Source: JACMLD01 sp039916305
GTDB taxonomy: Bacteria; Bacteroidota; Bacteroidia; Chitinophagales; Chitinophagaceae
Direction: 5' to 3'
NCBI GenBank assembly: GCA_039916305.1
Contig: JBDSLR010000012.1
Coordinates: 62,001 to 126,000, forward strand
DNA: 64,000 bases
Notes under the pieces: generated by a model
Told to the model about the DNA's origin: nothing
The model's database searches: none
Seen by the model: the letters and a program-made list of their open reading frames with translations, nothing else
Position numbers and translations under genes: made by a program
Shown here: positions 18,330-26,935 of the stretch, one piece after another
How positions within the stretch are numbered: position 1 is the stretch's first letter
Layout: the number at the start of each line of letters is the position of its first letter

Positions 18330-18644
18330 AGTGCAAATTTACAATTTCTGATTCTGGGAATGGAAGGGATTTTGTGATGTGTGGAGTATAGCATCAAAAA
18401 AAACCGTAACCGGTGGCACGATTTTTACGTACCACGATTATCTCAACGGAATAGCGGCTGCTTAAATGAACCGTGGCGCGATAAATTGCCAGGAACAGGG
18501 CCGGTACCAAGTTTAAGATGGAGGTAACTTAACAATTTATTCCACTGGTAATAGTAAGTAATCTCAAAATCCTCAAATTTCAAGATCAGCAGCCGTTTTA
18601 CAATTACATTTACAACATTCTTTAACCCAGATCGTTCTCCTGTT
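18330..18644. other. 315-base gene-free gap between nadE and gldB
   Basis: This divergent gap holds the nadE -7 box near its left end. Its middle carries the related pair of words ACCGTAACCGGTGGCACG and ACCGTGGCGCG, and the ATCTCAAAATC word is at 18561-18571. Near the right end TACATTTA at about 18606-18613 is one base from a -7 box and may serve gldB. I see no credible coding frame. Confidence 0.5.
18334..18341 (-). promoter_or_regulatory. -7 promoter box of nadE
   Basis: On the minus strand TAAATTTG fits TAnnTTTG exactly and ends four bases before the nadE ATG at 18329. No clear -33 TTTG is seen at the right distance, and the mRNA leader would be very short. Confidence 0.5.
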
Positions 18645-19655
18645 ATGAATAAACTGATGTTAATCCTGCTGGCACTTATACTCTTAACCAGTTGCGGTAG
18701 TAAGAATGCGCCGGATGTTTCCGCTATTAAAGTAAATGTGCCCATCGGGCGGTTTGATAAAGACTTTTTTGGCGCAGATACCAGCAATATTATACAAAGC
18801 CTTGATGCGGTAGACCGCAAATACCCTTATTTTTTCACTGATTTTTTACAAAATATTGTCATTGCCGGTGGCAATGATACGGTGCGCGATTTGCCGGTAT
18901 TAATTAAGACGTATATCAACCACAGCAAACCGCTGTACGACTCTGTACAATTGAAATTCAATAACCTGGGCAATATAGAGCAGGAACTGAAAAAAGGTTT
19001 TCAATATGTAAAATACTATTACCCCGATTACAAGGTACCCAGGCTGGTTACCTATGTTGGCCTTATTGGAGATCCGTCTGTGGCGCTTACTAAGGAGGCT
19101 ATGGCCATCGGTTTACAAATGTACCTCGGTAAAAAGTTTAGTGCGTACAATACGCTGGAAGCCATTGATAAATTTCCACAATATATCAGCAGGCGTTTTG
19201 AACCACAGTACATACCGGTAAATTGCTTTCAGAATATTGCACAGGATATCTATCCCGAAAATGCCCGGGGCCAAACGCTGGTAGAACAAATAATAGAAAA
19301 AGGTAAGCAGTGGTGGCTGGTAGATAAATTTCTTCCTGCGGCAGCTGATAGTTTAAAAACAAGCTATACGCAGGTCCAGCTCGACTGGTGCAAAAAAAAT
19401 GAAGGGCTGGTCTGGAATTACATTATTCAAAATAATGATATTTATACCACGGAGCCTACTATCATTCAGAATTTTATAGGCGAGGCACCTAAAACTGATG
19501 GCATGCCGGATGCTTCTCCTGGTAATATCGGCCAGTGGATTGGCTGGCAGATAGTAAAAACATTTGCAGAAAAAAATAACAGCCTAAGCGTGCCGCAGGT
19601 AATGCAAACCGATGCTAAGAAAATATTTGAAGCGGCAAAATATAAACCAAAGTAA
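18645..19655 (+). CDS. gldB: Gliding motility lipoprotein GldB
   Basis: The 336-residue protein has a lipoprotein signal with lipobox LTSC (Cys 17) and then the GldB pattern: IGRFDKDFFGADT near 38, AVDRKYPYFFTDFLQNI near 55, LGNIEQELKKGFQYVKYYYPDY near 110 and a long helical C-terminus. GldB is needed for gliding and type IX secretion in Flavobacterium johnsoniae, but also occurs in non-gliding Bacteroidota. None of the other gld genes is nearby. It converges on the desaturase gene across a perfect hairpin. Confidence 0.88.
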   Translation: MNKLMLILLALILLTSCGSKNAPDVSAIKVNVPIGRFDKDFFGADTSNIIQSLDAVDRKYPYFFTDFLQNIVIAGGNDTVRDLPVLIKTYINHSKPLYDSVQLKFNNLGNIEQELKKGFQYVKYYYPDYKVPRLVTYVGLIGDPSVALTKEAMAIGLQMYLGKKFSAYNTLEAIDKFPQYISRRFEPQYIPVNCFQNIAQDIYPENARGQTLVEQIIEKGKQWWLVDKFLPAAADSLKTSYTQVQLDWCKKNEGLVWNYIIQNNDIYTTEPTIIQNFIGEAPKTDGMPDASPGNIGQWIGWQIVKTFAEKNNSLSVPQVMQTDAKKIFEAAKYKPK

Positions 19656-19683
19656 TGGACCATTTTTTACCGTATTTGATTTG

Positions 19684-19732
19684 CGTATAAATAAATGCCC
19701 CGGTAAGATTTACCGGGGCATTTATTTATACG
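19684..19732. terminator. Bidirectional terminator, perfect 23-base inverted repeat
   Basis: The arms at 19684-19706 and 19710-19732 are exact reverse complements over 23 bases around a three-base loop GAT. The inner part is GC-rich (GCCCCGG) and the outer part AT-rich, so each strand ends its stem with a T-rich run. It separates convergent gldB and the desaturase gene. Confidence 0.9.
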
Positions 19733-19812
19733 TAGTGATATATTGTTGTTATTGAAAAGGCACTGCAATTGTATGCTGCTTTCCGAAAATTTTCTCTTTC
19801 GGAATATGTTTA

Positions 19813-20904
19813 TTATGCGGCCTGCATCTCTGCCGGCTTCCTGCCCAGCTGCTTCATCATCCTGAAATGCGAAGCCAGCGAACTGGTGAAAGTAGGAAAG
19901 GTATTGTAGGGCAAATCAAAATCTTCACAGGTCTTTTGTACAATGCCACTGATGGCCGGGTAGTGAACATGGCTTATCCGGGGAAATAAATGGTGCTCTA
20001 CCTGGTAATTCAAACCACCCACATACCAGTTGATAAATTTATTTTTAGGTGCAAAGTTAGCGGTAGTTTTTATCTGGTGAATGGCCCATTCATTTTCCAC
20101 CATTTTGTGTTCCATGCCTGCCGCGGCTACAAATTCTACATCTTCTACCACATGTGCCAGCTGAAAAATAAGTGCCAGCGTTAAACCAAGCGCTACTTCC
20201 ATGGTTACATAACCAATGGCCCATGGCCCCCAGCCAACAAAATAAACAGGAATGGCCACGTAAAATACACCATATAAAATTTTGCTAACCCAGAATATAA
20301 CATGTTCTTTCACGCTCATTTTTTGCAAAGGCGTAGTAAAGATTTTCTGCTGAAAGTATTTACTAAAGTCCATGATGGCTACCCAGGCCATGGACGATAT
20401 AGCATATACCAATACCACATAAATATGCTGAAAACGGTGAGCCGGTACCCATTTCTGGGAAGTACACTGGCGCATCAGCGGGCTTTTTGCAATATCATCA
20501 TCCACACCATCCACATTGGTATAAGTATGGTGTACAATATTGTGTTTAAATTTCCAGATAAAAGCATTGCCGCCCAGTGCATTTAAACTAAGGCCCATGA
20601 TATCATTCAGCCACTTTTTGCTGGAATAACTGCCGTGACAGGCATCATGCATTACGTTAAAACCTATACTTGCCAATATAAACCCCATCAGCGCACAAAG
20701 CGTAAGCGAGATTATTACGGGCATACTAACTGACAACAGCAGAATATAAAGCCCTATTGCAGCAGGTACCAGTAAAAGTGTTTTGCTGTACAATTCCCAG
20801 TTGCCGGTAGGTTTAATATTATTGGTCTGGAAGTACTTATCTACATTAAGTTTAAGGGCATTGAAAAAGACCCTGTTTTTATTGTTAAAAGTTATTTTAG
20901 GCAT
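19813..20904 (-). CDS. Membrane fatty-acid desaturase (acyl-CoA/front-end type)
   Basis: The 363-residue protein, counted from the ATG at 20904, has four hydrophobic segments and the three histidine boxes of membrane desaturases: HDACH at 86-90, HNIVHH at 121-126 and QVEHH at 301-305. The QxxHH third box is typical of front-end or linoleoyl-CoA-like desaturases, but no cytochrome b5 domain is attached. A diiron centre would introduce a cis double bond into membrane lipid acyl chains. The longer frame adds 17 residues upstream without family support. Confidence 0.9.
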   Translation of the reverse strand: MPKITFNNKNRVFFNALKLNVDKYFQTNNIKPTGNWELYSKTLLLVPAAIGLYILLLSVSMPVIISLTLCALMGFILASIGFNVMHDACHGSYSSKKWLNDIMGLSLNALGGNAFIWKFKHNIVHHTYTNVDGVDDDIAKSPLMRQCTSQKWVPAHRFQHIYVVLVYAISSMAWVAIMDFSKYFQQKIFTTPLQKMSVKEHVIFWVSKILYGVFYVAIPVYFVGWGPWAIGYVTMEVALGLTLALIFQLAHVVEDVEFVAAAGMEHKMVENEWAIHQIKTTANFAPKNKFINWYVGGLNYQVEHHLFPRISHVHYPAISGIVQKTCEDFDLPYNTFPTFTSSLASHFRMMKQLGRKPAEMQAA

Positions 20905-21112
20905 TTTTAAAATGAATTTTACCCAGGTTAATTTGTTCTGCTCTATTACAGGCAAAGCTGAGCTTTGTTTGTATTCAAATACGAAAAAGACCAGTTTATT
21001 ATTGCCAGCTTGTTTTAACAGGGCAGATGCGGTGCAAGATACGATTTTTTACCCTTAAAAACCCGGTACCGGGCCATATTGGCTATTCCTTAAGAACCTA
21101 CCCATGCACTTG

Positions 21113-21589
21113 TTAACGGCCGATCTTTTCTTTAATTAGTTGTCTTACAGCCTGTAGCTGGGCTACATCCTTAAAAGCGTCTTTTGGCACAAGAAAAAAG
21201 GACCTTGCATCAAAATAAAGATGAAAGAAATAAGGGCTTTCCAAAAAGCTGCTGAAAGCGGTCCATGGCCATGCTTTTGCACCAAGGTTATTTGATAGTT
21301 CCACCCCTTCTTCTTCAAAACGGAGCGCAAACTGATCCTGGAAAGTAGCGGACCTTTTGTAAATACTGGCAGGCAAAATTCTCCAGATAACCAACATCAG
21401 TGTAAACCATAAAAATGAGAAAATTGTAAAAGACAAGCCCTGTATTTTTTTGAAAGCGAACAAAATAGCAGAAGCAATAGCAAAAACATTCACCAGTATT
21501 ATCAGGACTTTTATCTCCGGCCTCGAAAGAAAATGGTACCGCAACGCCTGGAGTACCTGCTTCTTATCGTAACCAAACTGTATCGTCAT
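21113..21589 (-). CDS. YcxB-like membrane protein
   Basis: The 158-residue protein has two membrane segments near residues 27-45 and 50-72, then a soluble domain with FEEEGVELSNNLGAKAWPWTAFSSFLESPYFFHLYFDARSFFLVPKDAF, the pattern of the YcxB C-terminal domain. Function of the family is unknown. It stands alone between the desaturase gene and a tiny lipoprotein gene. Confidence 0.75.
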   Translation of the reverse strand: MTIQFGYDKKQVLQALRYHFLSRPEIKVLIILVNVFAIASAILFAFKKIQGLSFTIFSFLWFTLMLVIWRILPASIYKRSATFQDQFALRFEEEGVELSNNLGAKAWPWTAFSSFLESPYFFHLYFDARSFFLVPKDAFKDVAQLQAVRQLIKEKIGR

Positions 21590-21750
21590 AGCAGAATGAT
21601 ATTTATGATCATAAAGCTAATAACTGGATAGCAATTTCGACATTTATTTTGTGTGTTACCCCGATGTGGATGGTACAATACTGGTTACTGATAGTTTGTC
21701 TGGCATCGTATGGATGGCCGGCGGCGTGAAAAGAATACAGCATGCAGCTA

Positions 21751-21780
21751 AAAAAACCGGCAGTTATTTAACTGCCGGTT
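21751..21780 (-). terminator. Terminator of the 38-residue lipoprotein gene
   Basis: Perfect 11-base arms AACCGGCAGTT (21755-21765) and AACTGCCGGTT (21770-21780) around ATTT are followed on the minus strand by TTTT. It lies 26 bases past the stop of the minus-strand gene ending at 21806. Confidence 0.85.
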
Positions 21781-21805
21781 ATATAAATATTATTATTGTA
21801 TCAAT

Positions 21806-21922
21806 CTACCTGATATCCCTGCACTTTTTATAATGATGATTAGCTGCTTCACCGGGGGTAAGCGCACGGCTGCAGGAACTAAACAGAATGGCCAGAACTA
21901 AAAAAAGAACAAGGTTTTTCAT
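21806..21922 (-). CDS. Very small lipoprotein, 38 residues, unknown function
   Basis: The minus strand from ATG at 21922 encodes a lipoprotein signal MKNLVLFLVLAILFSSC followed by a 22-residue mature peptide, SRALTPGEAANHHYKKCRDIR and stop. The lipobox FSSC is ideal and a strong terminator follows within 30 bases, so I judge this a real gene. The mature part has two histidines, a basic KKCR stretch and one free cysteine. Function is unknown; it could be a surface peptide or an outer-membrane component. Confidence 0.6.
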   Translation of the reverse strand: MKNLVLFLVLAILFSSCSRALTPGEAANHHYKKCRDIR

Positions 21923-22190
21923 ATACTATGTTTTATTAGAGCCTAAACGCACAAAAATTGATTATATTATTTAAACATGGCGTTATTTGTCAGGGGGCAT
22001 GATTTGCAATTAAAATCAATAAAAATCGTTCTTTGTTTTTATGATGTTATACAATAAAACCCATAGAAAAATGACAAGCTTACCTCTAGACCATTAATTA
22101 ATTTTATAATATTGTAAAACTACGATAACAGTGTATTTTTTGTTTTTATATCTTAGCCCCAATTTATTAATCAATTAAAATAACCTTAGT

Positions 22191-22796
22191 ATGAAACGTT
22201 TGGCATCTTGTGCACTAACATTAATGATGATGTTTTTATTTTCCGGCATTTACGCGCAGAAAATTAATATCCTGGAAGGAGATCTTGCAGCACTGAAAGG
22301 AGAAAAGAGTATCAATACTGAATTTACCTATGAAAATGTAAGTGTTGGTAAGTTTAAGACCGAGGCCGAATACGTAAATAAAAAGACCGAAGAATATAAC
22401 AAGAAGGAGGCCGGCAAAGGTGACAAATGGGCAAAGGATTGGGTAGCTGACAGAACAGGTAATTTCGACAGGAAGTTCAACGAATTGTTTGAAAAGCACA
22501 GTAACATAATTGTAACTAGTGCAAAGAAAGGAGCTAAATACACATTAATTTACAAAACTATTTTTATAGAGCCTGGTTATAACATTTACATTTCAAGAAA
22601 AAATGCGGAGACGGATGCTGAAGTGTGGATTGTAGAATCTGCCAATCCTTCTAAAGTAATTGCAAAGCTGGAAGTAAAAAATGCAAAGGGAAGAACCTTT
22701 GGCGGAAATGATTATGCGTCAGGTGAGAGGATAGCAGAATGCTATGCAGACGCTGGTAAAGCATTGGGTAAATTCGTCAAAAATAAAATTGACTAA
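22191..22796 (+). CDS. Secreted protein of unknown function, 201 residues
   Basis: A signal peptide ends at IYAQ (about residue 23). The mature part is rich in lysine and glutamate with helical stretches (KTEAEYVNKKTEEYNKKEAGKGDKWAKDW near 60-85) followed by a beta-rich part (YTLIYKTIFIEPGYNIYISRKNAETDAEVWIVES near 120-150), and a Gly/Ala-rich end. I do not recognise the family. It has 268 bases of upstream AT-rich sequence and a strong terminator, so it is a single-gene unit. Confidence 0.8.
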   Translation: MKRLASCALTLMMMFLFSGIYAQKINILEGDLAALKGEKSINTEFTYENVSVGKFKTEAEYVNKKTEEYNKKEAGKGDKWAKDWVADRTGNFDRKFNELFEKHSNIIVTSAKKGAKYTLIYKTIFIEPGYNIYISRKNAETDAEVWIVESANPSKVIAKLEVKNAKGRTFGGNDYASGERIAECYADAGKALGKFVKNKID

Positions 22797-22822
22797 ACTT
22801 TTCTTTATTAAAGCAAAGGCTT

Positions 22823-22862
22823 AATAACAAACCCGCTCATGAAAATGGGCGGGTTTGTTATT
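22823..22862. terminator. Bidirectional terminator with GAAA tetraloop
   Basis: An 18-pair stem from 22823 to 22862 (with one T-G wobble) closes a GAAA loop; the core is ACCCGC/GCGGGT and the outer arms are AT-rich. It separates the convergent 201-residue protein gene and nrdJ. Confidence 0.9.
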
Positions 22863-22931
22863 ATAGTAAACCTTGGATCGAATAATCTCTCAATTACCTG
22901 CACAACACACATCAGAAGGTATTCCTGCTTG

Positions 22932-25900
22932 TTATGAGCAACCCATGCTGTTGCCGCAATTCAAACATTTATAACAGGTACCGCTGCGGATGGTTATATG
23001 TCCGCAGGTGTTACATGCCGGCGCATCGCTCTGCATGCTTTTGGCGGCTGCATTAACTGCATTTAAACCATTGCCATCCATTCTGGATGCATTGGCAGAT
23101 TTGCTGGCTACACCCCTTGCTGGTTGCGGCTCTGTGCTTTTGGAAACCGCGGCCACAATTCTTACATCACTTAACTCAGGCGCCTTTTTATCGTACTCCA
23201 GCGATGTAGGTATTTCGTCCCAGTCATCTGTACCTGTATTCATCAGTTCCGGCTTGTCCAATACATGCACCAGGTCTGTTCTGCCCAGGTATTCGTAAGC
23301 CAGTGCCCGGAAGATAAAGTCAACAATGGAAGTAGTTGTTTTAATATTCGGATGGTCTACCATACCGGACGGTTCAAAACGCGTGAACACAAATTTCTCT
23401 ACAAATTCTTCCAGCGGTACGCCGTATTGCAAACCAATAGAGATGGAAATAGCAAAACAATTTAGCATACTGCGCATGGTAGCGCCTTCCTTGGCCATGT
23501 CAATGAAGATTTCTCCAACGGTGCCATCATTGTATTCGCCCGTACGCAGGAAAAGTGCCTGTCCGTTTATTTTTGCTTTTTGCGTAAAGCCCCGGCGCTT
23601 GGCGGGAAGGGTTCTCCGTTCTACAATCATGGCCAGCTGGCGCTTTAGTTTTGTATCAGGAGAAGACTGCACGCGTTTCTGTACTTCTTCCAACAGGTCT
23701 TCTACTGTTAACTTGCTCATGTCAACAATATTGGAAGCGCCCTGGATTCCTTCCGTGCTGGCTGTTTCTTTATCTGCAGCAGTATCCAGTTCTTTTTTCT
23801 TTTTATCTGATTTATTGCTTAAAGGCTGGCTCATCTTAGAGCCATCACGGTAAAGCGCATTTGCTTTTAAACCCAGTTGCCAGCTCAGCATATAGCAGTC
23901 TGCAATTTCTTCCACATTGGCCTCATTGGGCAGGTTAATGGTTTTAGAAATAGCGCCACTTAAAAAAGGTTGCGCTGCACCCATCATGCGTATGTGGCCG
24001 TAAGCGTGAATAAACCGCTCGCCTTTTTTGCCGCATTTATTAGCGCAGTCGAAAACGGGCAGGTGTTCATCTTTAAGGTAGGGCGCGCCTTCAACGGTAC
24101 CCGTGCCGCAGATATAGTCATTGGCAGCTTCAATCTGCTCATCTGTAAAGCCAAGTGACTCCAGCAGGTTCCATTCAAAATTAAAATAGTGCTCTGGCTT
24201 AAAGCCCAACCGTTGCAGGCAGGCTTCACCCAACGTATATACATTGAATACAAATCCAATTTCAAAGGCCGCTACTGCTGCCGTATCCAGTTTTTTAATT
24301 TCATCTGCCAGGAAACCTTTTTCGCTCAATGTCTGGTGATTGATGTGTGGCGAACCGGCAAAATTTCCTGAACCCACTGCATACCGGATGATGGTATCCA
24401 CCTGCTTACCGTCGTACTTAAGATTTTTGAGTGCCTGTGGTACAGACTGGTTAATGATTTTGAAATAGCCGCCGCCACTCAGTTTTTTAAACTTAACCAG
24501 TGCAAAATCAGGTTCAACGCCGGTTGTATCGCAATCCATTACCAGGCCAATGGTGCCGGTAGGTGCAATCACAGTGACCTGTGCATTGCGGTAGCCATGT
24601 TTTTCACCCAGCTGAACGGCATCATCCCATGCTTTGGTAGCTGCTTTTAACAAATTATCGGGGCAGTATTTTGCTTTAATTCCCTGCGGTTTCAGGCTCA
24701 GGCTCTCATATTCATCAGCATCGTAGGCTGCCAGGCGGTGGTTGCGCATTACCCGCAGCATATGTGCTTTGTTTTCTTCGTATTTGGCAAAAGGCCCCAG
24801 GATGGAAGCCAGTTCAGCAGATGTTTTGTAAGCAATACCAGTCATAATAGCCGTAATAGCGCCGGCAATGCCGCGTGCTTCCTCACTGTCATACGGTATG
24901 CCACTTACCATCAGCATGGACCCCAGGTTAGCATAGCCCAAACCCAGTGTCCTGTAATCGTAAGAAAGCTGTGCTACTTCTTTGGAAGGAAACTGTGCCA
25001 TAAGAACAGATATCTCCAGTACAATTGTCCACAGGCGGCAGGTATCCTGGAAGCCTTCTACATCAAAAACGTTTTTATCCTGGTCAAAGAATTGGCGCAG
25101 GTTTACGGAAGCCAGGTTACAGGCCGTATTATCAAGGAACATATATTCACTGCAGGGGTTGGAGGCCCTGATGGGGCCGCCTTCCGGGCAGGTATGCCAT
25201 TCATTGATGGTGGTATCGTATTGCGTACCTGGGTCTGCACAACGCCAGGCAGCATAGGCAATTTTATTCCATAATTCACGGGCGGGTATTTTTTTCATAA
25301 CCCGGCCATCTGTTCTTGCTTTTAATTCCCAATCTTCGTTTTTTGCCAGCTTGTCAAAAAACGCATTGGGTATACGTACAGAATTATTGGAGTTTTGTCC
25401 GCTTACTGTTTTGTAGGCTTCTCCTTCGTAATCGCTCGCATAGCCTGCTTCTATAAGAGCACCTACTTTCTTTTCTTCTTCTACTTTCCAGTCAATGAAA
25501 TCAAGAATTTCGGGATGATCCAAATCCAGGCAAACCATTTTGGCGGCCCGGCGGGTGGTGCCACCGCTTTTAATAGCTCCGGCAGCACGGTCGCCGATTT
25601 TTAAAAAACTCATTAAACCGGAAGAAGTGCCACCGCCACTTAGTTTTTCGCCTTCGCCGCGGATATTGGAATAATTGGTTCCTACACCGCTGCCATATTT
25701 GAATATCCTGGCTTCACGTACCCAGAGGTCCATAATACCACCATCATTTACCAAATCATCCGTTACACTTAAAATAAAACAGGCATGTGGCTGTGGGCGC
25801 TCATAAGCAGAAGTCGATTTTTTTAAAAGATCGTCAACCGGGTCAACATAATAATGCCCCTGCGGCTTTCCTTTAATACCATAACTCTCATACAAGCCCG

Positions 25901-26396
25901 TATTAAACCATTGCGGGCTGTTGGGTACACAAGCCTGGTTTAAAATGCTGTACACCATCTCATCATAAAAAACGGCAGCATCTTTTTCAGAAGCAAAATA
26001 GTTATAGCGCTCACCCCATACCTTCCAGCAATTGGCCATGCGATGGGCCACCTGCCTGGCTGAACTTTCACGCCCGGTAGATCCATCGGGTTGGGGAACA
26101 CCCGCTTTGCGAAAATATTTCTGTGCAAGAATATCAGTGGCAATCTGGCTCCATCGTTTAGGCACTTCCACATTGTTCATTTCAAATACTACTTCGCCGC
26201 TGGGGTTACGTATTACCGAGGTACGATAATCATATTCAAACTGGTCAAATACGCTTATATCGTCTTTGGTAAAACGGCGATTGAACCCCAGGCCGTTGCT
26301 GGGTTGCTTTTTTTCTTTTATCATGGAGCGTTTAATTTCCGGGTTAGTAAATGAGGAAAACGAAAATATCTTTTGCAGTTCACATTCCCCTTTCAT
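22932..26396 (-). CDS. nrdJ: Adenosylcobalamin-dependent class II ribonucleotide reductase
   Basis: The 1154-residue protein has the class II large-subunit order. C206 sits in PHACFILSV, the NPCSE finger-loop motif at 413-417 carries the radical cysteine C415, and APTGTIG occurs near 620. The C-terminal tail has the Cys-rich zinc motif CNTCG...CYKCLNCG and ends NSMGCS, used to re-reduce the active site. It makes deoxyribonucleotides without oxygen or a small subunit, using vitamin B12. The start may instead be the ATG at 26324 (residue 25), just before the conserved KQPSNGLGFNRRFTKD. No nrdA/nrdB is visible, and no B12 riboswitch consensus is seen upstream. Confidence 0.95.
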   Translation of the reverse strand: MKGECELQKIFSFSSFTNPEIKRSMIKEKKQPSNGLGFNRRFTKDDISVFDQFEYDYRTSVIRNPSGEVVFEMNNVEVPKRWSQIATDILAQKYFRKAGVPQPDGSTGRESSARQVAHRMANCWKVWGERYNYFASEKDAAVFYDEMVYSILNQACVPNSPQWFNTGLYESYGIKGKPQGHYYVDPVDDLLKKSTSAYERPQPHACFILSVTDDLVNDGGIMDLWVREARIFKYGSGVGTNYSNIRGEGEKLSGGGTSSGLMSFLKIGDRAAGAIKSGGTTRRAAKMVCLDLDHPEILDFIDWKVEEEKKVGALIEAGYASDYEGEAYKTVSGQNSNNSVRIPNAFFDKLAKNEDWELKARTDGRVMKKIPARELWNKIAYAAWRCADPGTQYDTTINEWHTCPEGGPIRASNPCSEYMFLDNTACNLASVNLRQFFDQDKNVFDVEGFQDTCRLWTIVLEISVLMAQFPSKEVAQLSYDYRTLGLGYANLGSMLMVSGIPYDSEEARGIAGAITAIMTGIAYKTSAELASILGPFAKYEENKAHMLRVMRNHRLAAYDADEYESLSLKPQGIKAKYCPDNLLKAATKAWDDAVQLGEKHGYRNAQVTVIAPTGTIGLVMDCDTTGVEPDFALVKFKKLSGGGYFKIINQSVPQALKNLKYDGKQVDTIIRYAVGSGNFAGSPHINHQTLSEKGFLADEIKKLDTAAVAAFEIGFVFNVYTLGEACLQRLGFKPEHYFNFEWNLLESLGFTDEQIEAANDYICGTGTVEGAPYLKDEHLPVFDCANKCGKKGERFIHAYGHIRMMGAAQPFLSGAISKTINLPNEANVEEIADCYMLSWQLGLKANALYRDGSKMSQPLSNKSDKKKKELDTAADKETASTEGIQGASNIVDMSKLTVEDLLEEVQKRVQSSPDTKLKRQLAMIVERRTLPAKRRGFTQKAKINGQALFLRTGEYNDGTVGEIFIDMAKEGATMRSMLNCFAISISIGLQYGVPLEEFVEKFVFTRFEPSGMVDHPNIKTTTSIVDFIFRALAYEYLGRTDLVHVLDKPELMNTGTDDWDEIPTSLEYDKKAPELSDVRIVAAVSKSTEPQPARGVASKSANASRMDGNGLNAVNAAAKSMQSDAPACNTCGHITIRSGTCYKCLNCGNSMGCS

Positions 26397-26935
26397 AAAT
26401 ATTAACAGCCTGTGGAAAAAAGCAGGTACAATTTGGTAAGCCCCGCTGGCAGTGCTTCTCTTGATTTTTGCACATTAAAACGCCTCCAATAACCCAAAAA
26501 ACTTTTGGTATTCAGCAAAAAAAGGTCTAATTAAAGATATTTCATATTTTCATTTTTCTGAGTGAAAACAGAAAAGTGGCTTTGTCAATCCGGCACTGGT
26601 TTTGCCTGCAAAATACAGGCATTCGTGATTGCTGTGTTAACTAACTGTTACCAATAGCCTGTTTTTTTATTGCTTTTATTTTGGGCCACCCGGCGTTTAC
26701 TATTCCATCTGCAGGAATGTGTTGCTGCCGCCGATGCGGTTCATTCTATACCAAACCCCTGACCGTGTTTATACGTAACTGTAGTGTTAAAATGATTGCT
26801 GAAGAAAAACACAGCTTCCGGCATCGCATAAATACGGTTATGACACTGAAAAAGCCCCATAAAAACACAACACTTTAAAAGTTAAGCCCTTTTGGAAAAG
26901 TTTTTGCATTTTTGCAATACAAGGAATAATGCCTG
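26397..26935. other. 539-base gap between nrdJ and the GGGP synthase gene
   Basis: This divergent gap has no credible gene. It holds an inverted repeat TTTTCTG/CAGAAAA (26564-26585) that could serve nrdJ, a three-segment GCCTG/CAGGC/GCCTG arrangement with a T7 tract (26603-26668, listed separately), and a TTGCA/TGCAA pair at 26904-26917 just before the GGGP synthase start. An AT-rich stretch at 26500-26570 could contain the nrdJ promoter, but no clean TAnnTTTG box was found. Confidence 0.5.
26603..26668 (+). promoter_or_regulatory. Possible attenuator or small-RNA terminator
   Basis: On the plus strand TGCCTG (26603-26608) can pair with CAGGCA (26616-26621), while ACAGGC (26615-26620) can instead pair with GCCTGT (26657-26662), which runs into seven T residues. 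The two pairings exclude each other, like an anti-terminator and terminator. Arms are only six bases and the second loop is about 36 bases, so this is tentative. Confidence 0.3.

Noticed and set aside
18443..18820. Minus-strand frame before gldB
   Set aside because: It runs into the coding region of gldB on the opposite strand and has low-complexity composition.
26425..26470. Possible B12 riboswitch core upstream of nrdJ
   Set aside because: Only a GCACTG-like fragment is visible; the surrounding B12 box and paired elements are absent.
26681..26878. Plus-strand frame of 65 residues in the nrdJ-GGGPS gap
   Set aside because: Cysteine-rich by chance, with no signal or family trace; probably non-coding.
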